NCBI RefSeq assembly: GCF_009733815.1
Contig: NZ_WNXY01000009.1
Span: 186,001-250,000, forward strand
Origin: Pseudactinotalea suaedae
GTDB lineage: Bacteria > Actinomycetota > Actinomycetes > Actinomycetales > Beutenbergiaceae
Direction of reading: 5' to 3'
Length of the DNA stretch: 64,000 nt
Shown: piece after piece, positions 51,475-59,371 of the stretch
Layout of the letters: the number at the start of each line of letters is the position of its first letter
How positions within the stretch are numbered: position 1 is the first letter of the stretch
Made by a program: the position numbers and the translations under genes
The notes under the pieces: generated by a model
The model's database searches: none
Told to the model about the DNA's origin: nothing
Seen by the model: the letters and a program-made list of their open reading frames with translations, nothing else

Positions 51475-53295
51475 TCAGCGGCACTCGATGTTCGAGATAC
51501 CCGCCTCCTTCGTGTCGCTGAGCAGGCCGACGACGGCGAAGCACTCCGAGCCGTCCGGGTCCAGCCCCTCGATCGTCGCCTGGAACAGCGGTGGCGCCAG
51601 CGCGAGCAGGGCCGGCGGCGCCACCAGGTTCTCAGGGCTGTCGGCGCTCTCCACCAGGACCACGGCGTAGACGTCGACCGCCTCTTCGGAATGGGTCCAG
51701 CTGAGCTCGACCGACGTCCCGTTGTCGCGGTCGATCGTCAGCTGACGCGGTGACAGCGCGGGGTCGACGACCTGGATGTCGACCGCGTCGCCGGACTCGA
51801 CCTCGGTCGAGGTGGGCACGGGACCGCTGTCGAGCGTGCCCGGATCGGTGGGCTCCTCGTCGCCGCTGAGGTTGCGGATGACGGCCGACCCCACCCCGAT
51901 CGCCGCTCCGACCAGCAGCACGCCGCCGAAGAACGCGACGACGCGACGCCAGGTCGCGGGCGGGCTGTCCTTCTCGTCGGTGCCCCGGCCGGCTCGGTCG
52001 CCCTCGCGCTCGTCGTCGAGGTCGGCCGGGGCGAGCCCGGTGTGGTCGGCGTCAGGGTCGGACCGGCGCGGCGGGGCCTGCTGCCGGCCGACGTGCGCGA
52101 GCACCGACGGAGCCACCGGCGCGGGCTCGTGGCCGTCGCGCTCCTCGCCCCGCTCGACGGCGACCGGTGGGCCACCTCGGTCGGGCTCGCTCGTGCGGGC
52201 CGGGCCGGAGGCGGCCACCGCGGCGCCGGGCGCCCACCCGCCCTCCGGCTCGGGCGCGGGCTCGTCCGCGGCTCGCCCACCCGCCCCAGCGATCGGTGCG
52301 ACGGCAGACCCACCGGCCGGGACGCCGTCGGACCTCCCGCCGTGGGGCCGCGGGTGGGTGGCGACGTCCGCCTCGGGGTGATCGGCTGGCGCCGGGTTCC
52401 AGGAGCGGTCCTCGGTCCGGATCTGACGCAGCCGGCGCAACGCCTCCGCGGCCGTGGCGAGCCGCGCCTCGCGGTCGGGCACCAGGCAGTCCTCGAGGAA
52501 GCTGACGAGCTCGGGCGGCACGTCGTCGCGGTCCAGGGTGCGGCGCTCGCCGACGCGGACGCGGCGCAGGTAGGAGAGCGCGGTGTCCTCGGCGGGATCG
52601 AGCGACGCGAACGGCGCACGGCCGTCGAGCAGGGTGAACAGCGTCGAGCCGAGCGACCAGACGTCGTCGGCCTCGGTGGGTGCGAGCCCGTCGAGGACCT
52701 GCGGGCTGGCGTGCCGGTAGCTGAAGCGCTCCAGCGTGGCGGTGTGACCGGCGTCGGCCATGCGCGCGATCCCGAAGTCAGAGAGCACGTACGAGGTGGG
52801 GAGCACGAGGATGTTCTGCGGCTTCACGTCGCGGTGCAGGACGCCGTGGGCGTGCGCGAACGCGAGCGCGTCGGCCACCGCGGTGCCCGCGGTGACCACG
52901 TCGGAGACCGCGAGCGGGCCGGTGTCGCGGAGCCGGTCGTGCAGCGAGCCGAGGTCGTGGAACTCCATCACGAGGCACGGCTCACCGGTCGAGGCGGTGG
53001 TCGTGTCAAGCACCGTGACGATGTGCGGGTGCTGGCGGCCGAGCCGCAGCGTGATCGCCAGCTCGCGCTCGAACCGGGTGGCGGCCTGGGGATCGGCGAC
53101 CTGGATCACCTTGATCGCGACGTCGCGGTCGAGACTGCGCTGGCGTGCCCGGTAGACGATCGAGTCACCACCGCGGGCGACCTCGCGCAGGTCGGTGTAC
53201 CCGGGGACCTCGAGGGTCGGCGCCGGCCTCGGACCGGTGCCGGTGACCTCCTCGAGCGCGCTGACGGACGCTGGTGCCCAGTCGTCGTCAGCCAC
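51475..53295 (-). CDS. Serine/threonine protein kinase with Fn3-like extracellular domain
   Basis: 606 residues. Kinase domain about 32-290: nucleotide loop ARGGDSIVYRAR, Lys62 in VAIKVIQ, HRDVKPQN with Asp156, DFG with Asp173, and DDVWSLGSTLFTLLDG. A Pro/Ala-rich juxtamembrane region follows, one TM helix at about 455-480 (VVAFFGGVLLVGAAIGVGSA) and an ectodomain of about 120 residues. The ectodomain reads as an Fn3 fold (SVELSWTHSEEAVDVYAVVL) with two Cys near the end (SECFAVVG, SNIEC), like the Fn3 domains of the neighbouring 1111-residue protein. It probably senses envelope state and phosphorylates FHA-recognised partners of the locus. Confidence 0.92.
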   Translation of the reverse strand: MADDDWAPASVSALEEVTGTGPRPAPTLEVPGYTDLREVARGGDSIVYRARQRSLDRDVAIKVIQVADPQAATRFERELAITLRLGRQHPHIVTVLDTTTASTGEPCLVMEFHDLGSLHDRLRDTGPLAVSDVVTAGTAVADALAFAHAHGVLHRDVKPQNILVLPTSYVLSDFGIARMADAGHTATLERFSYRHASPQVLDGLAPTEADDVWSLGSTLFTLLDGRAPFASLDPAEDTALSYLRRVRVGERRTLDRDDVPPELVSFLEDCLVPDREARLATAAEALRRLRQIRTEDRSWNPAPADHPEADVATHPRPHGGRSDGVPAGGSAVAPIAGAGGRAADEPAPEPEGGWAPGAAVAASGPARTSEPDRGGPPVAVERGEERDGHEPAPVAPSVLAHVGRQQAPPRRSDPDADHTGLAPADLDDEREGDRAGRGTDEKDSPPATWRRVVAFFGGVLLVGAAIGVGSAVIRNLSGDEEPTDPGTLDSGPVPTSTEVESGDAVDIQVVDPALSPRQLTIDRDNGTSVELSWTHSEEAVDVYAVVLVESADSPENLVAPPALLALAPPLFQATIEGLDPDGSECFAVVGLLSDTKEAGISNIECR

Positions 53296-53414
53296 GTGCG
53301 CCCTCCCTCGCGTCCCGCCCTCCGCCGAGGATAGGCGTTCTCGACGCGGCCGGGCCGCTGCCCGGAGGGCAGCGCTACCCGCCGGCCGCCCGTCGCGACG
53401 GCGGCTCGGCGCGG

Positions 53415-53454
53415 TTCTGTCGACCTGGCCGCTGACCTCGACAGAAGTTCTGTC
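53415..53454. promoter_or_regulatory. Candidate operator cluster for the ROK regulator
   Basis: Three TTCTGTC half-sites: TTCTGTCGA (53415-53423), its exact complement TCGACAGAA (53438-53446), and TTCTGTC (53448-53454). The last two make the 15-bp palindrome GACAGAA-G-TTCTGTC. They lie just upstream of the ROK gene start. Confidence 0.65.
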
Positions 53455-53494
53455 AGATGTTGACGCATTGCGACCGAGCGCTCAACCATGCGGT

Positions 53495-54640
53495 GTGCAT
53501 CAACGACGCGAGCACCCCAGCCGTGGCCGCCGTGAGGCCCACGAGGTCCAGCTGCTGGACCATCTCCGAGCGCACGGCGCCACCGACCGAGCCGCGCTCG
53601 CAGAGGCGCTGGGCCTGTCCCGGGCCACGGTCTCGACCCTCACGCGCGACCTGTTGGCATCGGGCGCCCTGGGCGTCACCACCGGCAGCACACCCCGGCG
53701 CCGCACCGGCCGCCGACCCGAGCTGGTCACGCTGAACCCGAGCGTCGGGCTGATCGTCGGCGTCGACCTGGGGCACACGCATGTCACGGTCGCGGCAGCC
53801 GACGCCGCGCACGTGGTGGTCGGCACGAGGTCCGTCCGGTGCGACGTCACCACCCCCTGGTCCGAGCGCACCCGCATCGCCGCCGCCATGGTCCGCTCGC
53901 TGCTCGCCACCCGCGGCACCCCCCGGCTGCTCGGGATCGGTGTGGGCGTGGCCGGGTCGATCGCGCACCGCGAGACCGTGGTCACCGACACCCACGACGA
54001 GCTGCAGCGCACCTTCGGTGTGCCGATCCTCCTCGAGAACAACACCCGCCTCGCCGGGCTCGCGGAGCACGTGTGGGGCGTCGCACGCGGCATGCGTGAC
54101 GTCCTCTACCTGCGACTGGCCGCCGGCGTCGGCGGTGCCGTGATCCTCGACGGCGTGATGCGCGTCGGGGCGCGCAACCTCGCCGGCGAGCTCGGTCACG
54201 TGAGCGTGACCGACGAGCCGCTCGCGTGCCGCTGCGGCAAGCTCGGCTGCCTGGAGTCGGTCGCCGGGCGGCAGGCGTTGCTCGACGCCGCGGGCGTGGC
54301 CGACCTCGATCTGCTCGCCGCCGCCCTGGCCGCGGGCGACCGGCGCGCCGAGACCGCCGTCGTCCGGGCCGCGGACGCGGCAGGCCGGGTGCTGGCGGGC
54401 GCCTGCACCGCGCTCGACGTCACCGACACCGTGGTGGCGGGCGAGCTGACGACGCTCGGCGACCACCTGCTCACGCCGCTGCGGTCGGCGCTCACCCGCC
54501 ACGCGCTGCCGACCGGTGCCGAGCCGCCGCGGCTGCACCTGGCCCAGCTGGGGCAGCCGGCCGGTGCTCTCGGCGGCATCGGAGCCCTGCTGCGCGACCC
54601 GGACCTCGCGCTGCCCCTGGCCACCACGGCCGCGTCCTGA
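53495..54640 (+). CDS. ROK family transcriptional regulator
   Basis: About 381 residues. N-terminal winged HTH (DHLRAHGATDRAALAEALGL, SRATVSTLTRDLL), then a ROK sugar-kinase-like domain: IVGVDLGHTHVTVAAADA, GIGVGVAGSIAHRETVV, LLENNTRLAGLAEHVWG, and the zinc motif CRCGKLGCLE. GTG 53495 is used as start; a TTG at 53468 is possible and neither has a clear ribosome site. It heads a cluster of sulfatase, ABC importer and arabinofuranosidase genes and probably represses them in the absence of a sugar signal. Confidence 0.9.
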   Translation: MHQRREHPSRGRREAHEVQLLDHLRAHGATDRAALAEALGLSRATVSTLTRDLLASGALGVTTGSTPRRRTGRRPELVTLNPSVGLIVGVDLGHTHVTVAAADAAHVVVGTRSVRCDVTTPWSERTRIAAAMVRSLLATRGTPRLLGIGVGVAGSIAHRETVVTDTHDELQRTFGVPILLENNTRLAGLAEHVWGVARGMRDVLYLRLAAGVGGAVILDGVMRVGARNLAGELGHVSVTDEPLACRCGKLGCLESVAGRQALLDAAGVADLDLLAAALAAGDRRAETAVVRAADAAGRVLAGACTALDVTDTVVAGELTTLGDHLLTPLRSALTRHALPTGAEPPRLHLAQLGQPAGALGGIGALLRDPDLALPLATTAAS

Positions 54641-54699
54641 CCGGCCACCCCGCCCCTCAGCCCTCCGCCTCCCCGCACCCTGCCGACCCGAGAGATCCC

Positions 54700-56190
54700 A
54701 TGGCACGCAACATCCTGTTCTTCCTCACCGACCAGCACCGCACCGACACCCTCGGCTGCTACGGCAACGCCGTCGTCCAGACGCCGAACCTCGATGCGCT
54801 CGCGGCGGCCGGCACGAGGTTCGACCGCTGCTACACGCCGTCGGCGATCTGCACCCCTGCGCGTGCGAGCCTGCTGACCGGCGAAGCCCCGTTCCGGCAC
54901 AAGCTGCTCGCGAACTACGAACGCAACGTCGGCTATCTCGAGGACCTGCCCGAGGGTCAGTACACCTTCAGCGAGGAGCTCGCGGGTGCCGGCTACCGCC
55001 TCGGGCTGATCGGGAAGTGGCACGTCGGGACGCACCGCAAGGCCTCGGACTTCGGCTTCGACGGCCCGGACCTGCCGGGCTGGCACAACCCGGTCGACCA
55101 CCCGGACTACCTGCGCTATCTCGAGGAGCGCGGGCTGCCGCCCTACCGGATCAGCGACGAGGTCCGCGGCACCTTCCCCAACGGAGAACCGGGGAACCTG
55201 CTCGCGGCGACGCTGCACCAGCCGCTGGAGGCGACGTTCGAGCACTACCTCGCCGACCGCAGCATCGAGCTGCTGCACCGCTACGCCGAGGACCCCACCC
55301 GCCCGTTCTTCCTCGCCACCCACTTCTTCGGTCCGCACCTGCCGTACGTGCTGCCCCAGGAGTACCGGGAGATGTACGACCCGGACGACATCGAGCTCCC
55401 CGCCTCGATCGCGGAGACCTTCGAGGGCAAGCCGCCGGTGCAGCGCAACTACAGCGCCCACTGGACCTTCGACACCCTCTCGGAGCAGACCTCCCGCGAG
55501 CTGATCGCCGCCTACTGGGGGTACGTGACGCTCGTCGACTCCCAGATCGGGCGCGTGCTCGACGCCGCCCGCGAGCTCGACCTCCTCGACGACGCCGCCG
55601 TGCTCTTCTCCGCCGACCACGGCGAGTTCACCGGAGCGCACCGACTGCACGACAAGGGGCCGGCCATGTACGAGGACATCTACCGCATCCCGGGCATCGT
55701 CACGGTCCCGGGCGGCGCCGCCGGGCAGACCTCGGAGAAGCTGGTCCACCTGATCGACATGACCGCCACCGTGCTCGACCTGGCCGGTCTCGACCCGGCC
55801 CACGCCGTCGACGGCTCCTCGCTGCTGCCGATCCTCCGAGGCGATCAGGACACCGACGAGGCCCCGTGGCGCGAGGACCTGCTCGGCGAGTTCCACGGCC
55901 ACCACTTCCCGTACCCGCAGCGGATGCTGGTGACCGACCGGTACAAGGTCGTGGTCAACCCCGACTCGGTCAACGAGCTCTACGACCTGCGGACCGACCC
56001 TCACGAGCTGCGCAACGCCTACGACGACCCCGCGCTGCGCGAGGTCCGCGACGACCTGCTCGCCCGGCTCTACCGCCAGCTCCGCGATCGCGGCGACAAC
56101 TTCTACCACTGGATGACCTCGATGTACCCGGTCGGCGACAAGAGCTACGACACCTCGCTCAGCTCCTTCGAGGGCGGGACGCAGCTGTGA
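54700..56190 (+). CDS. Type I sulfatase
   Basis: 496 residues. The formylglycine signature CTPARAS has Cys51, Pro53 and Arg55. Metal-site residues: LFFLTDQHRTDTLGCYGN at the N-terminus and FSADHGEFTGAHRLHDKG in the C-terminal half; GLIGKWHVGTHRK supplies Lys/His of the sulfate pocket. No signal peptide is seen, so it acts in the cytoplasm on imported sulfated sugars, after Cys51 is oxidised by a maturase not encoded in the window. GTGA overlap with the binding-protein gene places it in the sugar operon. Confidence 0.93.
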   Translation: MARNILFFLTDQHRTDTLGCYGNAVVQTPNLDALAAAGTRFDRCYTPSAICTPARASLLTGEAPFRHKLLANYERNVGYLEDLPEGQYTFSEELAGAGYRLGLIGKWHVGTHRKASDFGFDGPDLPGWHNPVDHPDYLRYLEERGLPPYRISDEVRGTFPNGEPGNLLAATLHQPLEATFEHYLADRSIELLHRYAEDPTRPFFLATHFFGPHLPYVLPQEYREMYDPDDIELPASIAETFEGKPPVQRNYSAHWTFDTLSEQTSRELIAAYWGYVTLVDSQIGRVLDAARELDLLDDAAVLFSADHGEFTGAHRLHDKGPAMYEDIYRIPGIVTVPGGAAGQTSEKLVHLIDMTATVLDLAGLDPAHAVDGSSLLPILRGDQDTDEAPWREDLLGEFHGHHFPYPQRMLVTDRYKVVVNPDSVNELYDLRTDPHELRNAYDDPALREVRDDLLARLYRQLRDRGDNFYHWMTSMYPVGDKSYDTSLSSFEGGTQL

Positions 56191-57506
56191 GCGCCCGACG
56201 GCGACCGGTCGCCGCGGCCTCGCGACGCACCTTCCTCGGTCTGCTCGGCAGCTCGGCCCTGCTCGCAGCGTGCGCACCGTCGATCGGTGCGGGTGCCGCC
56301 CAGGAGCCCGCCCGGTACCGGGAGGGCGAGTACACCGGACCGCGGCAGCGCCTGCAGTTCTGGAACCCCTTCACCGGTGGTGACGGTCCGGCGATGGCGG
56401 CGATGGTCGACGCCTTCAACGCCGCCCACCCGGACATCGAGGTCGTGATGACCTCCCTGGTCGCCGACGACATGTACACCAAGGTGATGCCCGCGGTCGG
56501 TGCCGGCGTCGGTCCCGACATCGCGATCATGCACCTGGACCAGCTCGCGACCTTCGCGGCACGCAACACCCTGGTGCCGCTCGACGACGTGGTCGAGGGA
56601 CTGGGCGTCGACGGCGAGGACTTCGTCCCGGCGGCCTGGGACAACGGCGTCTACCGGGGCGCGCGGTACGGGATCCCGCTGGACCTGTTCACGATGGCGC
56701 AGTACTGGAGCACCGACGCCCTCGCCTCCGCCGGCACCCCCGGGCCGGTCCTGGACGCGGACGGATACACCGACACGGTGGCCGCGCTGCAGTCGAACGG
56801 TCTCGCGCAGCCGTTCTGGGTGCCGCCCTCGTGGCAGCTCTTCGTCACGTTGCTGGCCCAGTTCGGCGGTCGTCTCTACAACCCCGAGGGCACCGTCGCG
56901 GAGATGGGGTCCGAGGCCGGGGTGCAGGCCCTGGCCTGGATGGTCGAGCAGATCGACCGGGGCGTCAGCCCCGGCGGTGTCACCGATCCGCGCACACCCT
57001 TCAAGAACGGCACGGCCGCGCTGCTGGCCGACCTGCCCGCCGCGATCCCGGACCTGCAGCTGACCGCGCCGGACCTGGCGTGGGGGGTCGCGCCGTTCCC
57101 GCAGATCGGACCGCAGCCGGGGGTGTTCGCGAACTCGCACAACTTCGTGCTGACCGGGCAGTCCCAGCGGGACGCCGACGCCGCCCACGCCTCGCAGACG
57201 TTCGTCGACTGGGTCAGCCGCAACTCCGCCCCCTGGATCGCCGGCGGCAACACCCCGGCGCGCGCCTCGGTGCGCGAGACCGAGGAGTTCCGGTCCTCGC
57301 CGCAGGCCGCGCTCGCCACCGAGGGCGTGTTCGAGGTCGCAGCCTTCCTGCCACAGATCCCCGGCTCGCGGGAGATCGCCAGCAACAGCTTCCAGCGGGC
57401 GGTCGGCGAGGCGGTGCTCGGCGGGGTCGATCCGGCCGCGGCGCTCGCCTTCGCGCAGCAGACCGCCCAGGCCGAGCTCGACGACGTGAACGAGCTGCTC
57501 GGATGA
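56187..57506 (+). CDS. Sugar ABC transporter substrate-binding lipoprotein, Tat-type signal
   Basis: 439 residues, GTG start overlapping the sulfatase stop. N-terminus ASRRTFLGLLGSSALLAAC combines a twin-arginine motif with a lipobox, so the protein is probably exported folded and lipidated. Mature part: family 1 binding protein (LQFWNPFTGGDGPAMAAMVD, GPDIAIMHLDQLATFAARNT, GIPLDLFTMAQYWSTDALAS). Directly followed by its two permeases. The likely ligand is an oligosaccharide released from a sulfated, arabinose-containing glycan. Confidence 0.93.
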   Translation: MSARRRPVAAASRRTFLGLLGSSALLAACAPSIGAGAAQEPARYREGEYTGPRQRLQFWNPFTGGDGPAMAAMVDAFNAAHPDIEVVMTSLVADDMYTKVMPAVGAGVGPDIAIMHLDQLATFAARNTLVPLDDVVEGLGVDGEDFVPAAWDNGVYRGARYGIPLDLFTMAQYWSTDALASAGTPGPVLDADGYTDTVAALQSNGLAQPFWVPPSWQLFVTLLAQFGGRLYNPEGTVAEMGSEAGVQALAWMVEQIDRGVSPGGVTDPRTPFKNGTAALLADLPAAIPDLQLTAPDLAWGVAPFPQIGPQPGVFANSHNFVLTGQSQRDADAAHASQTFVDWVSRNSAPWIAGGNTPARASVRETEEFRSSPQAALATEGVFEVAAFLPQIPGSREIASNSFQRAVGEAVLGGVDPAAALAFAQQTAQAELDDVNELLG

Positions 57507-57534
57507 ACCCGCCCCGACGAACGAGGAGTTCCGT

Positions 57535-58470
57535 ATGACCGCCGTCAGCTCCACCGAGCTCTCGAGATCCCGACGAGACTCGAACCCGCGGCTGCGCCGC
57601 AGCTCGCCGTGGACCTCGCTGGCGTTCCTCGCACCGTTCCTCGTGATCTTCACGGTCTTCGTGATCGTGCCGGTCGCCTCGGCCGTGTGGGCGAGCCTGC
57701 ACCGCTGGTCGTTGGGTCTGCCCGGCACGCCGTGGGTGGGTGCCGCCAACTACGCCGAGCTGTTCGCCGGCAGCACGGTCACGAGCGTCGAGTTCTGGAA
57801 GGGGATGAGGGCCACCGGCATCTTCACCGCCTTGAGCGCACCGCTGCTGATCGCGCTCCCGCTCGGGCTGGCCATGCTGCTGCACCGGCGGTTCCCCGGG
57901 CGCACGTTCTTCCGCGCCCTCTACTTCGCTCCGTACGTGCTGGGGGTGGCGGTCACCGGGTTGCTCTGGCGATACCTGCTGGACCGCCAGCTCGGACCGG
58001 TGAACCAGATCCTCGGGCTCGACGTCGCCTGGACCACCACGCTGCCCGCCGGCTGGGTCTCGCTGGTCGTCGCGACGTTGTGGTGGACGATCGGCTTCAA
58101 CTCGGTGATCTACCTCGCCGCGCTGCAGGACGTGCCGAAGGAGCTGTACGAGGCCGCCAAGGTCGACGGTGCAGGACCGTTGCGGCGCTTCACCGCCATC
58201 ACCCTGCCCGGCATCACCCGGGTGCTGCAGTTCGTCGTCGCCATCACGATCATCGCCTCGGCGAACATGTACGGCCAGTCGGCACTCATCACCCAGGAGC
58301 AGCCGGGCAGCGACACCCGGACCGCGATCGGCTACATCGCCGAGACCGGCATCCAGGGCTTCGACATCGGGGCCTCGTCCGCGATGAGCATGATCCTGGC
58401 GGTCACGCTGATGCTCCTCAGCGGGATCGTCGTGCTCGGGTTCCGCAAGCTCGGAGGAGACGACCGATGA
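57535..58470 (+). CDS. Sugar ABC transporter permease, MalF type
   Basis: 311 residues with a cytoplasmic Arg/Ser-rich N-terminus and six helices. EAA loop: LYEAAKVDGAGPLRRFTAIT. ACGAGGAG ribosome site 6 bp before the ATG. It overlaps the next permease by ATGA. Works with the upstream binding protein; the ATPase is not in the operon. Confidence 0.93.
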   Translation: MTAVSSTELSRSRRDSNPRLRRSSPWTSLAFLAPFLVIFTVFVIVPVASAVWASLHRWSLGLPGTPWVGAANYAELFAGSTVTSVEFWKGMRATGIFTALSAPLLIALPLGLAMLLHRRFPGRTFFRALYFAPYVLGVAVTGLLWRYLLDRQLGPVNQILGLDVAWTTTLPAGWVSLVVATLWWTIGFNSVIYLAALQDVPKELYEAAKVDGAGPLRRFTAITLPGITRVLQFVVAITIIASANMYGQSALITQEQPGSDTRTAIGYIAETGIQGFDIGASSAMSMILAVTLMLLSGIVVLGFRKLGGDDR

Positions 58471-59348
58471 CCACGACCACGCTCGATCGCCCCGACACGT
58501 CCGTGGCGGAGAAGCCGGCCACCCGGCGCCGCCCCCGGCGGATCGCGCTGGGGGTCACCCTGGTGCTGCTCTCCGTGGTGTTCGTGCTGCCGCTGGTCCT
58601 CATGGTCTCGACGTCGTTCAAGTCCGTGCAGGAGGCCAACTCCCTCACGTTCACCCTGCTGCCGCAGCAGCCGACCACCGCCGCCTACGCCGAGATCCTC
58701 GGCAACGACCGGCTGCCGGTGCTGCGCTGGTTGGGCAACAGCCTGCTGACGGCGGTGCTGCACAGCGCGCTCGTGGTCGTGGTCGCGACCACCGCGGCCT
58801 ACGCACTCGCCCGGCTGCACCTGCCGTTCCGCAACGCGCTGCTCGGCGTCGTGCTCGCCACGATGTTCGTGCCCGGCGTGATCTTCCTGATCCCGCACTT
58901 CCTCATCGTCAACCAGCTCGGCTGGCTGAACAGCTACGCCTCGCTCGTGGTGCCCTCGGCGGCGGGTGCGTTCGGGGTGGTGCTGGTCCGGCAGTTCTTC
59001 GCCGGCATCGACCCCGCGTTCGAGGAGGCGGCCCGCATCGACGGCGCCAACGCCTGGCAGGTGTTCCGCCGGATCATGGTGCCGCTGGCGCTGCCCGCGA
59101 TCGCCACCCTCGCGGTGCTCGCCTTCCTGTCCAGCTGGAACGACTTCCTGTGGCCGGTGTTCGTGCTGTTCAGCACCGACATGCTGACGCTGCCGGCCGG
59201 GCTCGCGCAGCTGCAGGGCGAGTACGCCTCGCGCTACGACCTGCTGATGGCGGGCGCGGTGATCGCCAGCGTCCCCGTGCTCGCCGTGTTCGTCTTCGCC
59301 CAGCGGTACGTCATCGAAGGCGTGTCGCAGGGCGGCGTCAAGGGCTGA
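58467..59348 (+). CDS. Sugar ABC transporter permease, MalG type
   Basis: 293 residues with six helices and EAA loop FEEAARIDGANAWQVFRRIM. C-terminus VIEGVSQGGVKG is typical of this subfamily and contacts the ATPase. Partner of the preceding permease. The arabinofuranosidase gene begins 23 bp downstream. Confidence 0.93.
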   Translation: MTTTTLDRPDTSVAEKPATRRRPRRIALGVTLVLLSVVFVLPLVLMVSTSFKSVQEANSLTFTLLPQQPTTAAYAEILGNDRLPVLRWLGNSLLTAVLHSALVVVVATTAAYALARLHLPFRNALLGVVLATMFVPGVIFLIPHFLIVNQLGWLNSYASLVVPSAAGAFGVVLVRQFFAGIDPAFEEAARIDGANAWQVFRRIMVPLALPAIATLAVLAFLSSWNDFLWPVFVLFSTDMLTLPAGLAQLQGEYASRYDLLMAGAVIASVPVLAVFVFAQRYVIEGVSQGGVKG

Positions 59349-59371
59349 CCCCACCTACCCAAGGAGCCACG

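Noticed and set aside
53195-53494. Longer N-terminus for the ROK regulator starting at 53195
   Set aside because: That extension lies within the kinase coding region on the other strand and across the operator palindromes, and it does not resemble ROK N-termini.
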